NCBI GenBank assembly: GCA_947247005.1
Contig: OX365955.1
Location: forward strand, 22,859,322-22,923,321
Direction of reading: 5' to 3'
Source of the DNA: Spisula solida
Lineage: Eukaryota > Mollusca > Bivalvia > Venerida > Mactridae
DNA length: 64,000 bases
How positions within the stretch are numbered: the stretch's first letter is position 1; each line of letters starts with the position of its first letter. A program made the translations under genes and the position numbers. This document shows, piece by piece, positions 9,561 to 22,099 of the stretch. The notes below the pieces were generated by a model that saw only the letters and a list, made by a program, of their open reading frames with translations, made no database searches and was not told the origin of the DNA.

Positions 9561-11003
9561 ATCCACTTTGCAAATAGCAGTAGATATCATTGTGTCCTCT
9601 TCAGTGCTGTTCCGGACAAAGTAGACTGAATGCCCTATCACAATACACGTGATCACACTCACTACTCAACACCTATATTTTTCATTATTTCTCAACTATG
9701 TATAATGCGATTGGGTCCAATTTGGCATATTATTAGTGGATACATACTTCACTGATGTTTTGGTGGTTGTTTTATCAAAATTGATCGATTGTAAGATGAA
9801 TGTGATTTCAAATAATGAACATGACTGTAAAGGGAAAAGTCACAAAAAGACACAATGAAAAATATTATAAAGGTATGTGTAAATTTTGCTAAACAGTTTA
9901 TAAAAATGAAGTAATAAAAGAATAACATTCTGTTCCTGCTTGTTAAATAGTATCATGTATGTTCAGTCATGTCTCTTTTGATATGTTTGTACCTCTGCCC
10001 CATCGAAGGCACATAATTATTATCAATATCTGGGGAATGGTCCCCTTTCCCATTCGCCGCCACGTAATATTTTTAAATGGTGTCATTTTTGTGACTTTTT
10101 GTTTTACAGTGATGCCCATTATTTTGTTTTATTTTTATCTTTCAATGAACTGATTTGCATATGAGTTTAAGGACACATGCGCAGAATTCTATTTCATTCA
10201 CATTCCAAATTTCAACTAAATCCATTGATTAATAGTTGAGTTATTATGAAGTATTTAGCTGATGTGTTAGGACTGTGAACAAGTATAATTATGTAATATG
10301 AGAAGTAACGTAACTTTCATAGTCAAGCATGTCGTTTAATGTAACTGTACATACCTTCTTTCATTGCGTTATCCATAAAAAGCATTCACCAACAGTATCA
10401 ATGGTCGAATTCGAATTTGAATTTCCTTTTTTAATGAATTAAACTGGCTCCCTTTTACTTCACTAACAAAACCTGGAAACATAAATAACGGTCGGCACGT
10501 GATCAAATAATATTCCGTCGTTGTTATTTTCTTCTTTATGCGTTCTCTTAATTTACATTTGATAATGTTTCGTGTTTATCGCTAATTCATAAATACAAGA
10601 AATTTTACACCGCCCCAACCGTTAAAATTAGTCGTTCCGTTGCTCTTTTAAATTAACAAAAGATTTAATTATCATAAATAAAAATCTTTCCACCAACAAA
10701 ACATCTAGAATCTATCAGAATAAACGTTTATAGATATACACGCTATACATAGAGAGTATTTTCAATGACATTTCGTTTGGATAAAAACCATTTCACGCGA
10801 TATCGCTATATTTGGCATTAAGCCGCATTTACAGTAATTTGAAGAAGATCATAGAAACTATATAAGCTAAGTGTGAAGTATATAAATAAAATGCCGTACA
10901 ATTAATGTACAATTACTATACAAAACGAGCGAGTGTGGGTTGATAAATATAGGTCTAGGTGCGAGTTGGTAACTGATAAAAAACGTTCGAATTTCGGACA
11001 CAC

Positions 11004-11061
11004 CCGTAAACTGATCGGGCATCGCCCAAATCCATTCTTTCATTTGCATTGTTAAATCCAT
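11004..11061 (-). CDS. Weak candidate first exon of EF-hand gene
   Basis: ATG at 11061, 19 codons (MDLTMQMKEWIWAMPDQFT) plus one G, then a GTGTGT donor at 11003. The lone G joins CA of exon 8152 to give GCA, so the phase fits (a one-in-three chance), and the resulting QFTACTHVFATMDVKG places Phe and Met at the usual hydrophobic positions before an EF-hand loop. There is no other support, and an in-frame TAG directly precedes the ATG. A different short exon anywhere above 8152 is possible. Confidence 0.22.
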
Positions 11062-11837
11062 CTACTGTTTCAACTGGGTTTCTAACCACCTTTGAATAGA
11101 TATACTTTGTGTATGCATAAGCATTCTTTGTACATAGTCTGTTTCTATAGTGGCAAATACATAGATACAGCCATCCAATTTCATAAACGCAGATATTACC
11201 TTACATCATACTATTTAACCTCTGTACAAAGACCACCTACCGTTTAAGTACGGAGTAACCTTCTCAGATCGGGTACCTTATTAATGATGTATTTGATATA
11301 TAGTATGTTTTTAGTTTATTTCCAAACATTAAGGGCCCGTTTCATAAAGAATCATAAGTCTAATAACTTATGTCAAACTTATGACAAACTTATGACTGAC
11401 ATAAGTTTTTCTCTAGACCGTGTCAAAGAAGCGGTCCTAAGTTTGTCTTTTGCTCAAGATCGTTTACATGCAATTTATAGATCACATGCTCTCGGTGTGA
11501 TTTTAAATCACTTTTGAACAAAGGCCCTACGTGGCGGTTACGACGATTCGATATTACACTGATTTATTGATAAACAAAACCGGCGACAATTTTAACGAAG
11601 ATATTGAGGGGGAAGACAAAACCTTAAAGTGTTTATTATGAAATCTCCAACATTCAAGCAGATATTCAAGAAGGTATAATACGGTCCTGCAAAAAATTAT
11701 ACTGGTTAGAGTTTAATTTTTGCCGTACTAAAAAAATCGCATCGAGAGCCTGTGCATGGTATAATTAAGTGTAATAATATACTTAAATTCTAATGTTTTG
11801 GAAATGAACTTAACTATATATCTATAATCTATATAAT

Positions 11838-11974
11838 ACGATGGCATAGAGGGGACACGGGATATATTTTATTTATAACGAATGCACGTGTTAGCTATTA
11901 CGTGCGCATGTGTAGTAGTAACACGTGCGAACGTGATAAATACAATACATCATGTGTTCCCTCTATGCCACCGT
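11838..11974. mobile_element. Short TIR element (MITE-like), about 137 bp
   Basis: The left arm ACGATGGCATAGAGGGGACA and the right arm ending CCCTCTATGCCACCGT pair over roughly 60 bp with mismatches. The arms also share TATTTTATTTAT/ATAAATACAATA and GCACGTGTTA/TAACACGTGC. Nearly the whole element is one imperfect hairpin. No coding capacity. Confidence 0.7.
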
Positions 11975-12689
11975 AATATAATCATAAGTTAATATGTTAT
12001 TTATAGTTGCGTCTCGGAAGTGTTATATTGGTTGTCTGATCGTCCGTCTGTCAGTCGTAGTATTAGTGTCCGCTCTTCGTTAATTCACCCACCCCATCCC
12101 GCGTGTACGATTGAAACGCCCATTATACGATCCAAATTCTTTCAAATTTACCATCTAAAACCACAAATGAAAAGCTACTGGCACACACATAATGACATTG
12201 AAACGGTTAGATTTACTGAAGTTTTACTTATTATATAGTGCTTAATTTCAAAGTTAATGGTCCACTTAAGGTCATTTAAATACAAACGAATTAAAATTAC
12301 TTACTATACTACTAACAAACTAACAAACGTTTAGTAAAAATCCATAAAAATTCCTAAGAGATTGTTGAACCCGCACACTACTACAACATTTTGAAAACTA
12401 AATCCTTGGTTTTACCATGGTTTAAAATCACTATCAATTACTTAATGTTGAAATTTGAAGGTGTAGTCCTAACTGTTTATCCTGCTATCAAGCCGATGAT
12501 TTATCCACCTGATCAGTTGATGGGGGATTACTGATTGACCCTGGTAGAAATAAAGGGTTTTCAGTCCTGACATTTACTTATCAATTGATTATAAATTAAG
12601 GAAATGTGAAGAAAGCGACTGAGGTCTCGACCTTAAAGCGACCGTCACGAATTGGCAATGAAACGTTTAGATATCACCCGATTTTTCAC

Positions 12690-12850
12690 AATTCCTTCCG
12701 ATATCACAACCTGTCTCATGACTTCCCCGAAGCTTCCCCTAGACCACGAGGAACATGTTGCCGATGACATGATAGCTCATTAATTTCAATCGTGAGTACA
12801 TCGCTGAGGCAAAAAACGTTCAATGTGAGCTAGGCTTGACGGTGTACAGA
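12690..12850 (+). repeat. Partial copy of the 25264-25487 TIR family
   Basis: Shares, in order, CCTTCCGATATCACAA, CTTCCCCTAGACCACGAGGA, GATAGCTCATTAATTTCAAT, GAGTACATCGC and CTAGGCTTGAC with the element at 25264-25487. The left terminal repeat is not recognisable here. Confidence 0.75.
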
Positions 12851-12854
12851 GTCT

Positions 12855-12880
12855 TATATATATATATATATATATATATT
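12855..12880. repeat. (TA)n microsatellite
   Basis: Thirteen or so TA dinucleotides in a row. Confidence 0.9.
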
Positions 12881-13499
12881 ATATCATGACATTATCGCTT
12901 TTGTTAGAAGATTGTCATTTCTTTCTGCTGTATGACAAGATGGCGGTAAAAAAGTGTTATTATGATAATGTTGCTATTTAGACAATGTAGGACAGTTTAT
13001 CTCCAGGTTGCTAAGGTATCATTACTAACGTGTAAAAGCTTTGTATGTTTTTGTATACTAAATAATTTATTTGTTTGTTCAAAACTTTTATATACGCTAA
13101 ATAAACACTCGAACTAAACCTAAAGTAATAAATTACAACGTTTACAGCCCCGGTAAAAGTAAAGCGGCTGTGGTTTATTACCTCAATCAGGCACGTTGAA
13201 TATCGCAATGAAAAAATGACTGTCCAGCCCGTCTAGACACGCCCAACATAATATGAATATAAAGTATTGAAGATATCAGTAGAACCTTCTGTAAGTATCA
13301 GCAATATGATAGATGTCTGATTCAAGGTGGAACGGTTATATTGTCAAAACTTAACTTCCAAAGAAAGGAGTGTACCTCGCTGTAATGAGGTATAAAGCTG
13401 CTGTCTATGCAATTATATACCCAAACACGGATTATTGTGGAGAGAGTTAGAGTGAAACCAAACTTAGTATGCTTAGTGTGTGGTTCTTCTCAGGTCATC

Positions 13500-14216
13500 A
13501 ACTTCTCCATATAGTTTCCGGTGGATGATTGTGTCTCGAGGCCACTTCACAGCTCGCTTCTAATCGTGACGATTACATCTTTCGAGGATGTGTTCAGCTG
13601 TCTGGTCTTCTACACCACACGGACAGGTCGGTGACGGGGCCAGTCTGTATTTCTTATGCATGTGTGCATTCAGTCGGTTGTGCCCGGATCGGAGTCTGAC
13701 CATTGCCACTAGTTCTGCCCTGCAGGAGATGATATGCATCTGCCTTCTGTCTCGGCCTAGTTAGTGACTTGGTTATGGTGACATTCTCCTCGTATGTTGC
13801 TTGCACAGGGTGTTGTTCTGACTGAACACCTCGCTTTCTTCATTGCCTGCCACTCCACATTGTGCTGGGATCCACTTGGGTCACGCTTAGGTTGGTGCTG
13901 ATTCTTTACAAGGCTTCTGCAAGCTGAGAAACATTATTGTTGTTGTGCAGGGCTTCTCATACAGACATGGCATTAGTCAGGAAAACTACGGAATTGACAA
14001 CTTCAATCGAGTTTTCAACCATTGACACTGCCTTCATGAGCGCTCCGGTCTCTGCTCTGTAATTGCTACAGCGTGTCCCGGTTGCTGTGTTATGTGTTTC
14101 TCTTTTTCCCGATGGGTGTAGAATGACGATGCCAGCACCTCCGTCGTTGACTGCTCTAGTTGCAGAGCCATCTGTGTAGACGTGGGTCCATGTTTCAGAT
14201 AGTCGTGATGGATCAT
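13500..14216 (-). pseudogene. LINE RNase H and C-terminal Cys/His segment, broken
   Basis: On the minus strand, near 14196-14150, HVYTDGSATRAVNDGGAGI can be read, the first RNase H catalytic motif (TDGSA, with the metal-binding Asp). It is followed by a Pro-Ser-Gly turn and by a damaged TE(Q)RPE segment where the second acidic residue lies. Near 13690-13570 the same strand encodes LRSGHNRLNAHMHKKYRL and then CPCGVEDQTAEHILERC, a C-x-C...H...C knuckle of the kind that ends this LINE type. Frameshifts separate the two and a stop follows the knuckle. Confidence 0.8.
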
Positions 14217-14366
14217 TGCAGGTGTGTGGCTCTTTCCGATACGCTCATCTCTTCTTTGCCTGGCTGTAGGTAAGGCACACTTAATCTCAAAGCAACGTTT
14301 GACAGGTCATTCTGCACTGTATCTTTAATGTTATGTCTGTTTTACAAAGTGGAGTGGTGGGGATTG

Positions 14367-15850
14367 TCAGATCTGATGGATATGCTTTTTCGAGCTTCTT
14401 GACTTCATGTACGAAGCTGCTACGCTTGATCCGATTCTAACTTGGTATATCCTTTCACTCTGGCTGACATGGGGTGGTCTGGAACACATTTGTACTTCTC
14501 TGCTAGAAGCAATATTGGCATCTCTTATTTCTTGAAGAGGTTGTAAACCTCTAAACTTCTTCATGAAGGCAATTGGCGTGAAATTAGTTGCTCCTGTCAT
14601 GATGGACAGGGCTTGGTTCTGAACTGGTGATTGGTTTTGGCTGTGGTTATCCATGTAGGGGAGCTATACTCTAGTTGGGTCTCACTATACCTTGATAAAC
14701 TGTCTTGAGTATGTGCTCATTTGCCCCGATGTTGTACCCGCAAGCTTTCGCATCATTGAGCGTTTCCCTCTAGCCTTTCCTTCTGCTTTAATGATGTGTA
14801 GCTTCCACGTTTGATGCTTATCAAAGGTGACTCCAAGGTATGTAGCCTCGTCTGCTTCTGTCATAGGAGTGTCTCCCATTCTCACCGTCCCTGCTTTCTG
14901 CTTCGACGACAATGTGGTTAGTGTGTTGGAAGATTTCGCTTTGTTTATCTTTACGCGCCAATCTTCAGCCCACGAGGTAAGCTGGTCTATTGCTCCTTGC
15001 ATTCTGTATGTCGGGGTGGTGGTATGCTCTCCGTTACACCATAACACCAGGTCATCAGCATATACTAGTAGTGCAGCCTTCACTCTCTTTGGCAGATCAG
15101 ATACAAGATCATTGATGAATAGTAAGAAGAGTGTCGGAGACAGGACTCCACCTTGTGGGACACCATGCCGTAGTAAGGACTTTTTACTGCTTCGTTGGTT
15201 CAAGCTGACTCTAGCCCTTCGGTTGAATAGGTATAACTTGATCCACTTCAACATGGTTCTTCCAACTCCATTCCTCATAAGGTTAACTTGGAGTCCGTCG
15301 GTCCAGACTTTATTAAAGGCTCTTTGAAGGTCTATCAAGCTGTCATGACAACCCTCGGTTCTTGGAAAGCTTCTTCGATTTCTTGTGCCAGGTAGGTAGT
15401 CTGGTCCTCGGTGGAGCGGAATTTTCGTCGGATCCTTGCCTTTCTTTTGGATGGGGATCAAAATAGCCTCTTTCCAGACTTGGAGAAGTTAGCCTTGCAT
15501 CCTGCTGTAGTTGTAGATGTAGGAGTTTTCATTTTGCTGAGTTGCCGTTCATTAGTCACTTTGTCTGGTCCTGGAGACTTCTTTGATTTCAGTTGCCTGG
15601 GGGCTGTCTGTAACTCGTGCAGTGTCAGACGCTTACTCATACGATCTGATGTCGCATCGTCTGTCTGCATGTCCCTTTGTTCTCTTCTAACTTCCACTTG
15701 TCTCTCTGTACTGACAGGGATGTCACTAAAATCTTTATAGTTGTTGGCGAAAACGTTTGTTGCTTGTCTTCCTGTCAACAGTTTACCATTCTCCTCCAGA
15801 GTTCCCGAGCCTCTCGTTTGACCTTCGTCATCATTAAACTGTTTCGTCAA
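14367..15850 (-). pseudogene. LINE reverse transcriptase, broken
   Basis: The minus strand 15850-15458 contains the pre-RT block SKKSPGPDKVTNE. The main block (15461-14685) reads PIQKKGKDPT, DLQRAFNKVW (the first catalytic Asp), GVPQGGVLSPTLFLLFINDL, VYADDLVLW (the YADD catalytic pair, coordinates about 15062-15051) and YLGVTFDKHQTWKLHI (thumb motif). Only about 25 residues lie between KKGKDPT and DLQRAFN, far fewer than in intact RTs, so an internal deletion has removed RT blocks 1-2. 14654-14367 continues with QNQALSIMTGA and a TPI-like motif downstream of the thumb. The frame differs between the first two segments. Confidence 0.9.
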
Positions 15851-16227
15851 CCTTCACAGCTTCTGACCATCTGGCTCAAAGTTGAGTGATGTTGTTTTAC
15901 TTCTTCAGCTCTTCTTCTGTGCTTCAAGTTTGTGCCTGAGGAATTTGGCCATGCTTGCTGCAGTGATAGGTTTCTTTCTTGTGAAGGGTTGGTTTTTGCT
16001 TCCTTCCTGGCTTCCAAAAGTTTCGTCTGAAGGTCTTCTAACTCCTCACTCCAGTATGGCTTGAAATATTTTCTGGTCCCTTTTGGTATTGCCTTCTGTG
16101 CTGCACTTAGTACGCATGCATTGAAGTCTTCCACAATTTTGTTTAGGTCTCTACCGTCCACTCTGATGTCTTTGCAGATGTCATCACTCAGATGTTGATA
16201 TAAGGTCCAGTTGGCCTTCTTGTAGTT

Positions 16228-17110
16228 CTATCTGGGGAGACTTAAGGATGTAGAGGCAGTTTGGTCCATGATATGAACTGGGCGATGGTCGCTTCCTCCT
16301 AATTGTTCACAGACTTCTCTCTTGATATGCACCCGTATGTCCTCAATACAGAAAGATTGGTCAGGGAATGATGTTGTATGCCATCTTCTAGAGTAAAATG
16401 TTGCTAGGTCTTCAGGCTGGTTGATAAGGTTCAACTTGTTTTCATCTAGCCAGGTCTCCACTTCCTCTCCCCGTCTACCCATGTGGTCATATCCCAGCTT
16501 TGTGAATGACTATTTAAGTCATCGACAACAATGAAGTTTGATTCTTCTGTTGGAATACTGGTCATTTTGGTAAGTAGAGATTCACCAGTTTCAAATTGAA
16601 GTCGTTCTTACATAGACTCAGAACCTGATACTCAGAGTCATCCATATGCGTTTTAGTCTGGATAACATTGATGTTGTTCCGGACTGATTCCAATGTGCCT
16701 CTTTTCTTTCTGCCTACTCTTTCACATCGGAAACACTGGTATCCTCTAACTTTGAAGGATTTTGCTGGCTGCAGGTGTGATTCCTGAATGCTGAATGCAG
16801 CAGACATTGATGTCTTGCTTATGCAGGATATGTAGTAACTCTATCTTTTTGTTGAAGATTCCTTCTGCGTTCCAATGTATCACCTTGAAAGGTTGGTGTT
16901 GGACATTTCTCCTCCTAGGCATGTTGTAGCCTATTTTCTTTCCTCCTCTTCTCTTGGTACATTGTGGAATGAAGGAGCGACCCCCAGTAGCTGTGGGTGG
17001 ACTCTGTCGAGGCTCAGAGCCCTGCGCTGAATCTCCCTGGAGGGATCTCAAAAACTCAGCGCCACATCGTTTAACACTGGTTGATTGTGTAGTCATAACG
17101 ATATACATGA
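16228..17110 (-). pseudogene. LINE endonuclease domain and N-terminus, broken
   Basis: 17108-16746 holds a basic stretch and then FKVIHWNAEGIFNKKIELL and INVCCIQ, the start of an APE-like endonuclease. It continues in another frame at 16807-16562 with IQESHLQPAKSFKVRGYQ (the catalytic Glu of the QE(S/T) motif) and VRNNI. 16482-16228 gives a third segment with TFYSRRWHTTSFPD and QLGGSDHRPV, the terminal SDH catalytic motif. The middle GDFN motif lies in a damaged stretch near 16550-16483. Frame changes between segments show it is dead. Confidence 0.88.
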
Positions 17111-17511
17111 CGTCATGGTTTTTAAGGGAGTGTCAATGGCCTAACATCTCTGATTTCAACTCCCTACGTTTAATGTTGATGTTACTTCGCCCTTAGCCTT
17201 TGCCGATCCAACGACGAACCACAAGGCAGTGGTTTTCCTACTTAACACAGAAGGAGGGGAACCTTATATCCCAGGGAACACAGGGGCTATTTTACCCCTA
17301 ACTGGTGTACAAGACAATATGAATACATGTAGTAGGTACGCTTGAGGCTGGAGAACCTTCAATATCTGATCGCTGGCAATATTGATCTGATATCACAAAC
17401 ATACCAAGAAATGCGATGCATGCGCATTATTGTGTAAATATAAGTATGCAGACCAGCATAACTCAATTTGCTGTAGGAGGAGCAACAGTGGAAAATAAAA
17501 GACAAAAAAGT

Positions 17512-17682
17512 TGGCATATCTGGGTAATCTAGTCGGAAAGACAGGGGGCAAAGAGGAGGACATATACTAGTACAATGGATTGGAAAGACGTGCGTTCGCC
17601 ACCCTGAAGTCAGTTGGGAACAGCAGGACCATCAAGTTAGACGCAAAAACTCGGAGGCTTCATAAAAGAAACACCAGGTGAC
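17512..17682 (+). pseudogene. Reverse transcriptase fragment of a second LINE
   Basis: The plus strand from 17517 reads YLGNLVGKTGGKEEDIY, one stop, then YNGLERRAFATLKSVGNS, RTIKLDAKTRRLHKRN and a stop. This order (YLG...GG...DI...R.AFA.L...S..I.L..K.R) is the thumb region of RTs from LINEs such as RTE- or CR1-like elements. It is on the opposite strand from the LINE at 13.5-17.1 kb and has a different thumb sequence, so it is a separate insertion. About 55 codons survive. Confidence 0.65.
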
Positions 17683-17799
17683 AAACAATACATGTCTAAG
17701 ACAGATAGCTGCTAGCCAGATCGAATAATCAACCAAGAGATGTGGCAACGAACAAGGATACCCATCGTAGACCCAATTAAGATAAAACTATGCATTTCA

Positions 17800-18222
17800 G
17801 CAGTTTTACTGTTGTAACTAGGTCCTTCTGCCCTTTGTTTGCTGAAACATTTCCATTCAGCTTTTTGGCAGGTGGGACTAGAGCGGATCATTTTCTTGTT
17901 CGGCTGTGTGTTAGACACTTCTTCTTTTAAGGAATTTCTGACAGCTAAAACTAGGCATTGTAGTTGTTTTACTGTGGGATCTAGCTCATTCAGCTAGGGC
18001 ATACAGCTTTTTGATTGCTGAAACATATTCATTATACTTTTCGCCAGCTTGGACTTGGGCGGGTCTCTACTTGTTTAGTTGGACATTGGGCCTTGTATGT
18101 GATTTATGTTTTCTGTGCTCGATTGGTTCAGTTGGGCATTGTGCATTGTGTGTTTTTAAAGTTTTCTGTGCTCGGCTGGTTAAGTTGAGTGCTGTCACTT
18201 GATATTATCTTTATTGATAGCA
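17800..18222 (+). repeat. Long copy of CTTCCCTGTC family, internally duplicated
   Basis: Two related units: TTGCTGAAACATTTCCATTC with AGCTTTTTGGCAGGTGGGAC (from 17839) and TTGCTGAAACATATTCATTA with CTTTTCGCCAGCTTGGACTT (from 18016). The end, GCTCGGCTGGTTAAGTTGAG with TATTATCTTT, matches 24515-24580, but the CTTCCCTGTC segment itself is deleted in this copy. It shares the TTGTTTAGTTGGACATTG body with 24420-24590. Confidence 0.55.
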
Positions 18223-18794
18223 ACCCACATAATTTAAAAGAGCTCTACATGCCATGTCATGGCGAAGGATACTGTACATAGAGCTGTGAAGAATAATAAT
18301 GCGCTGGTGAAGAGTCAGGCCTGAGGTTTCAGATCGGATCCGTTGGCGAACTGTCGTAGAGACCACTTATTTATATCAGACAGTTATGATGACAGGATCT
18401 TCTCAGACTGTAGCGTACCCACGTTCAGTAATATCACAAAGGCACTTGTTGCATAGATGCTCGTTATGATCATAAATAATACTGAATCGATCTAGCAGAC
18501 GTACATAGTTTTATCTACACACAACCGCTTGTTATAAGTGCACTCATATAGCGTGATGAAAAAAAGTTGCAACTTCTATACAAACGAACAAAAACATTGC
18601 TTGAATGTGTAAGTTATTTTGCAGAATAGCTGTTTGTGAAGAAATTATTGAGTTTGCATTTGATATATTTTTCTCTCATTTCGTTGCATTGTATTTGTAT
18701 TTGTATTGTAAAGCATGTAAATCATGTGTTGACGGGTAGGTAGCAATATAAAACATAGGAATGATGAAAAATATAGAAAGGATGAAAAATATTA

Positions 18795-19160
18795 TATTAA
18801 GTCAGACAGGGAAGGCAGCACTCAACTTAACCAGCCGAGCTCAGAAAACATTAAAAAAAAACACTACGCACTGAAAACACGGCATCACGTTCTGAACTGC
18901 CGCCTCAGTCAGTCAAACTAAAACAGAACGAGAGCCATGTGACGAGAAAACACACCACAAGGACAATCTACAACATATATATAGTGTACATGCAATTTTG
19001 AAAGATACGAAGCAGCCTTGTGCTGGACAACGAAATTGCAGAATGGCACATACAAAATGAACAAAGTTCAACAAAAAGGCACAATGGCGAAATAGTTTTG
19101 TATTTTTACTATAAAGTGGACAATACATACATAGAGGAAGGCTGACCAAAGGGCTTCCGC
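18795..19160 (-). repeat. CTTCCCTGTC family copy, inverted relative to 17800
   Basis: TTAAGTCAGACAGGGAAGGC with AGCACTCAACTTAACCAGCC and GAGCTCAG. These are the reverse complement of the end of the 24420-24590 copy. The first 60 bp are certain; the internal extent is approximate. Confidence 0.55.
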
Positions 19161-20944
19161 CTTGGTACGGACAGCGACAAATGTCACTGGGGGCTTAAAC
19201 GTTTTACAGTGCACTAAACCTCACCCTCACCCACTTATAGCTTATTAAAGTGTAAATAAAAGTTTCCCGCCATGTAATTCTCTCTAACAAAAAGAAAGTA
19301 TTCAATAACCTATCAGAAGTCAGAGCAACAAGAGAGCAACACAATTAAGGGTACGACAGGACAATGTAACAGACAGGCATCAAGGCCAGCCGTCCAAAAA
19401 GGCTAGAGGTTAGGCATATCATAGAGTCTGTAAAGTGTCCGGTCATCGCACAATGAAATAGGAAGCATAATGACGAGCTGTAAATGGAACCACTACTAAG
19501 CATGCAGTCCTTTGCAAAATTAAAGGGTCATATCCTTTACTCAGAAAACGTTTTATTGTAGATTCACTAGAAAGGATAATAATCATTAGCTGTTAACTTT
19601 TTATGAAAGTATTCCCTTCAGAACATTAGAGTCGAACATAGGCGCAACATTTGATCTTACTATAGATATACAACGACCTTCGAAAAATCATATCCGAACA
19701 GGTGGGCCAGAGAAAAAAGCGTACATTAAAAGAATTAGGGAGGCAAAATAGAGATTGGAGACAAATAGAATCAAAGCACTGAGAGTGCTGATAGGAGGCG
19801 ATCTGTTTGCTGCTACTAAAGCTTAAACCGACTTTACACGTTTAATGTTCGTTTTCTTACTGCCGATCTTGTCTTGAATGTCAAAATAGGCATATGTGAC
19901 TATATAGGCATGTTGGTTATTTAAATAATTGTAAAAAGCGGCATATCAATTTATATGTAATACGTGTATTGAATGCGGATATCAAAAGTGGCTTTAAAAT
20001 AATACTACGCGCCTATTTATTAGATTCTACTTTACCGTCTTGTAATCACTTCCCTCACAGCGTGAAACATCTCTACAAAGGGGCTAGTATAGCCACATCA
20101 TATGATTGCATAACAGTACTTTGCTGACGATATACGAATCATTGATAAAACCATCACGTGACCCTTGTCTGAAGTATCTAGATATAGCTATACAACGGGG
20201 ATACCTGATGAACACGTCATTTTTATATTACGAAACAAGTTCGATATCGACCCGGCGGAGTGATATCTGCAAAAATATCGATTTAACGAACAGTTTCACA
20301 ATAATTGTTGATCTTAGAATAAACAAATGTTGCTGATTGAATTAAATTAGTTTAAAAATTTGGAGAAACATATGTAGCAGTATTGGGAATGTTGACAGTT
20401 TCTGGAACTACTTGAATGCAGATTCACTTAGCAGCCTAAAGGCGGTTCAGGTTGCATTGAGAAATGGGCAATGGTAGTGTAGAGAGGCTTAGGTCTCCCA
20501 AAATTGAGTGGTAGTTTGTGTATGTTGGATTGGGGGATAAAATGTCGAGACAACAAAGGAGGATATAGATTGAACAAAGGGTGATGGGCGGACATTGTTT
20601 GTGGGATAATAGTTCAACAAGAGAATAGATAGAAAGAAGAAATGAAGATATATTTGAATGATAAAGGGGACATGATAGCATAAGAAAGGCGTTTGGAACG
20701 GATGGGTGTATATACAATAACTTACGACCGAAGAGGTAGTCGTAGTATGAATAATTATTTGTATATTACTCTTACGGATATCCCGTAAAGGTGCAAGCAC
20801 TCATTTCTAAGGGAGTATTTTTCCTTACCGAACAGCTAGAAGAAGAGACAGTTGTGTGATACAAAGAATCCGGTTGCCATACCCTTGCCCATTCCAAATA
20901 CATTACTAGGTTCTTAAACGTATCTAATGTTCAGTCAGATACGC

Positions 20945-21108
20945 GTGGGTACCTCTGGGTTACCAACCAGTGGATATCTTGTTGGGTGGGAAAAACTGAA
21001 AAGACGTTCAAAAATAAACCCGGTGCCCTGGTCGAGATTCGAACTAGGGAACTCGCAATCAAAGGTCAAGATCATTAACCACTCGAACACGGTGCCCTCG
21101 CCATACAG
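20945..21108 (-). repeat. tRNA-headed SINE, Ser/Leu-type head
   Basis: The minus strand starts GGCGAGGGCACCGTGTTCGA, with GTTCGAGTGGTTAA as an A-box-like and AGTTCGAATCTCG as a B-box-like segment about 40 nt later, then a non-tRNA body. The class-II-like spacing suggests a serine- or leucine-tRNA-derived head. The acceptor and anticodon stems do not pair well, so it is not a functional tRNA. Confidence 0.55.
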
Positions 21109-22099
21109 TTTTTACGATATTGACATGTTTTATTTGGAAGATGGGAGAAATAATGACCATTATGAGAGTAACACCCGGTTTATGTAATTTAGAGTATACG
21201 TTATTTCCTGGTTATTTTCTTGTTATTTCCGTGCAACAATACCGACCTTGACTTGATGAAAAGTCTATCATAAAATATGACATTTCTGTTACTTAGTTTT
21301 ATTGCAAAACATCTGCATAGCTTCATCCGAGTGATAAATTGTCCTATAATGCTTTAATACTTGGTCGTACCGGCTACATTTATTCATCGTTGCTTAGAAT
21401 AACTCAAGTGTTATTGCAAACGTGTGTTAGATCTGTGTTTAGTGTATTACATATTTTAATTAGAACTGGTTATTTCGTCAAGGATTTACAGATAATAAGT
21501 AGCATACCAATATTACATATTTCCATACTGTGTCTATGGTATTTTTGCTCAGACAAAGGGAAACAACTCAATTATTTCCACTGCAGGTATGTATCGTTCT
21601 TACTGGCGTTACAAAAATGTTCATAGCTAGTTGAACGACTGGTTGCCGATGTAATATGCGTCTAAAACTCTGTAGTTTTTCGATGAGGCCTAAGGGTTTG
21701 TGTTTATGATTTCGCGACCTCAAAGGTTGTCGGAGTGGTATGCCAATAGTTTTATAGGTATTCAGTTGCATGTCCTTGTGGCATGTACATTTTGTACATG
21801 TAGTATGTGCCATTTCTATTGTACATACTATTTTTGTACATGTATATGTCGTCCCCTGCTGTTTCTAATTAATAATACCCTAAGTTTTGTATTTTAACAA
21901 GAATTACTAGAAAACGATTCAACAGATCTGACTTTTTTAAGCTTCCAACGGTCAACAATGATACTTTTCATCTTTCAATAATCAATCAAAAGTCGTCAGA
22001 TCTCATTATTCGTTATTTTCTTATTAGGAGCAACTTTTGTGCAGTGTTAGTAATTTTGTTTGTATACTTTTCTTTTTCTGCCTTCCGCTGCTATTCCTT

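Larger units (their letters stand above)
8488..13489. other. Non-coding stretch with small elements
   Basis: About 5 kb without a supported gene apart from the weak exon candidate at 11004-11061. It holds a degenerate SINE head (9465-9560), a sequence starting GGGCCCGTTTCATAAAGAATC at about 11333 that looks like the end of a small DNA transposon, a TIR element (11838-11974), a (TA)n tract and part of a repeat family at 12690-12850. Confidence 0.5.
13490..17110 (-). mobile_element. Dead non-LTR retrotransposon (LINE) with EN, RT and RNase H
   Basis: About 3.6 kb reading right to left on the minus strand in the expected order: an N-terminal segment and APE-type endonuclease (17.0-16.2 kb), a linker (16.16-15.85 kb), reverse transcriptase (15.8-14.4 kb), RNase H (14.2-14.0 kb) and a terminal Cys/His segment (13.7-13.5 kb). 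Such elements move by target-primed reverse transcription. EN + RT + RNase H in one polyprotein is found in the I/Jockey-related LINE groups; I cannot assign the clade without a tree. The reading frame changes at least four times and RT blocks are shortened, so this copy is inactive. Above 17.11 kb no ORF1 is recognisable, so it is probably 5'-truncated. Confidence 0.92.

Noticed and set aside
14827..15327. Plus-strand 166-codon ORF inside the LINE
   Set aside because: Antisense shadow of the reverse transcriptase frame.
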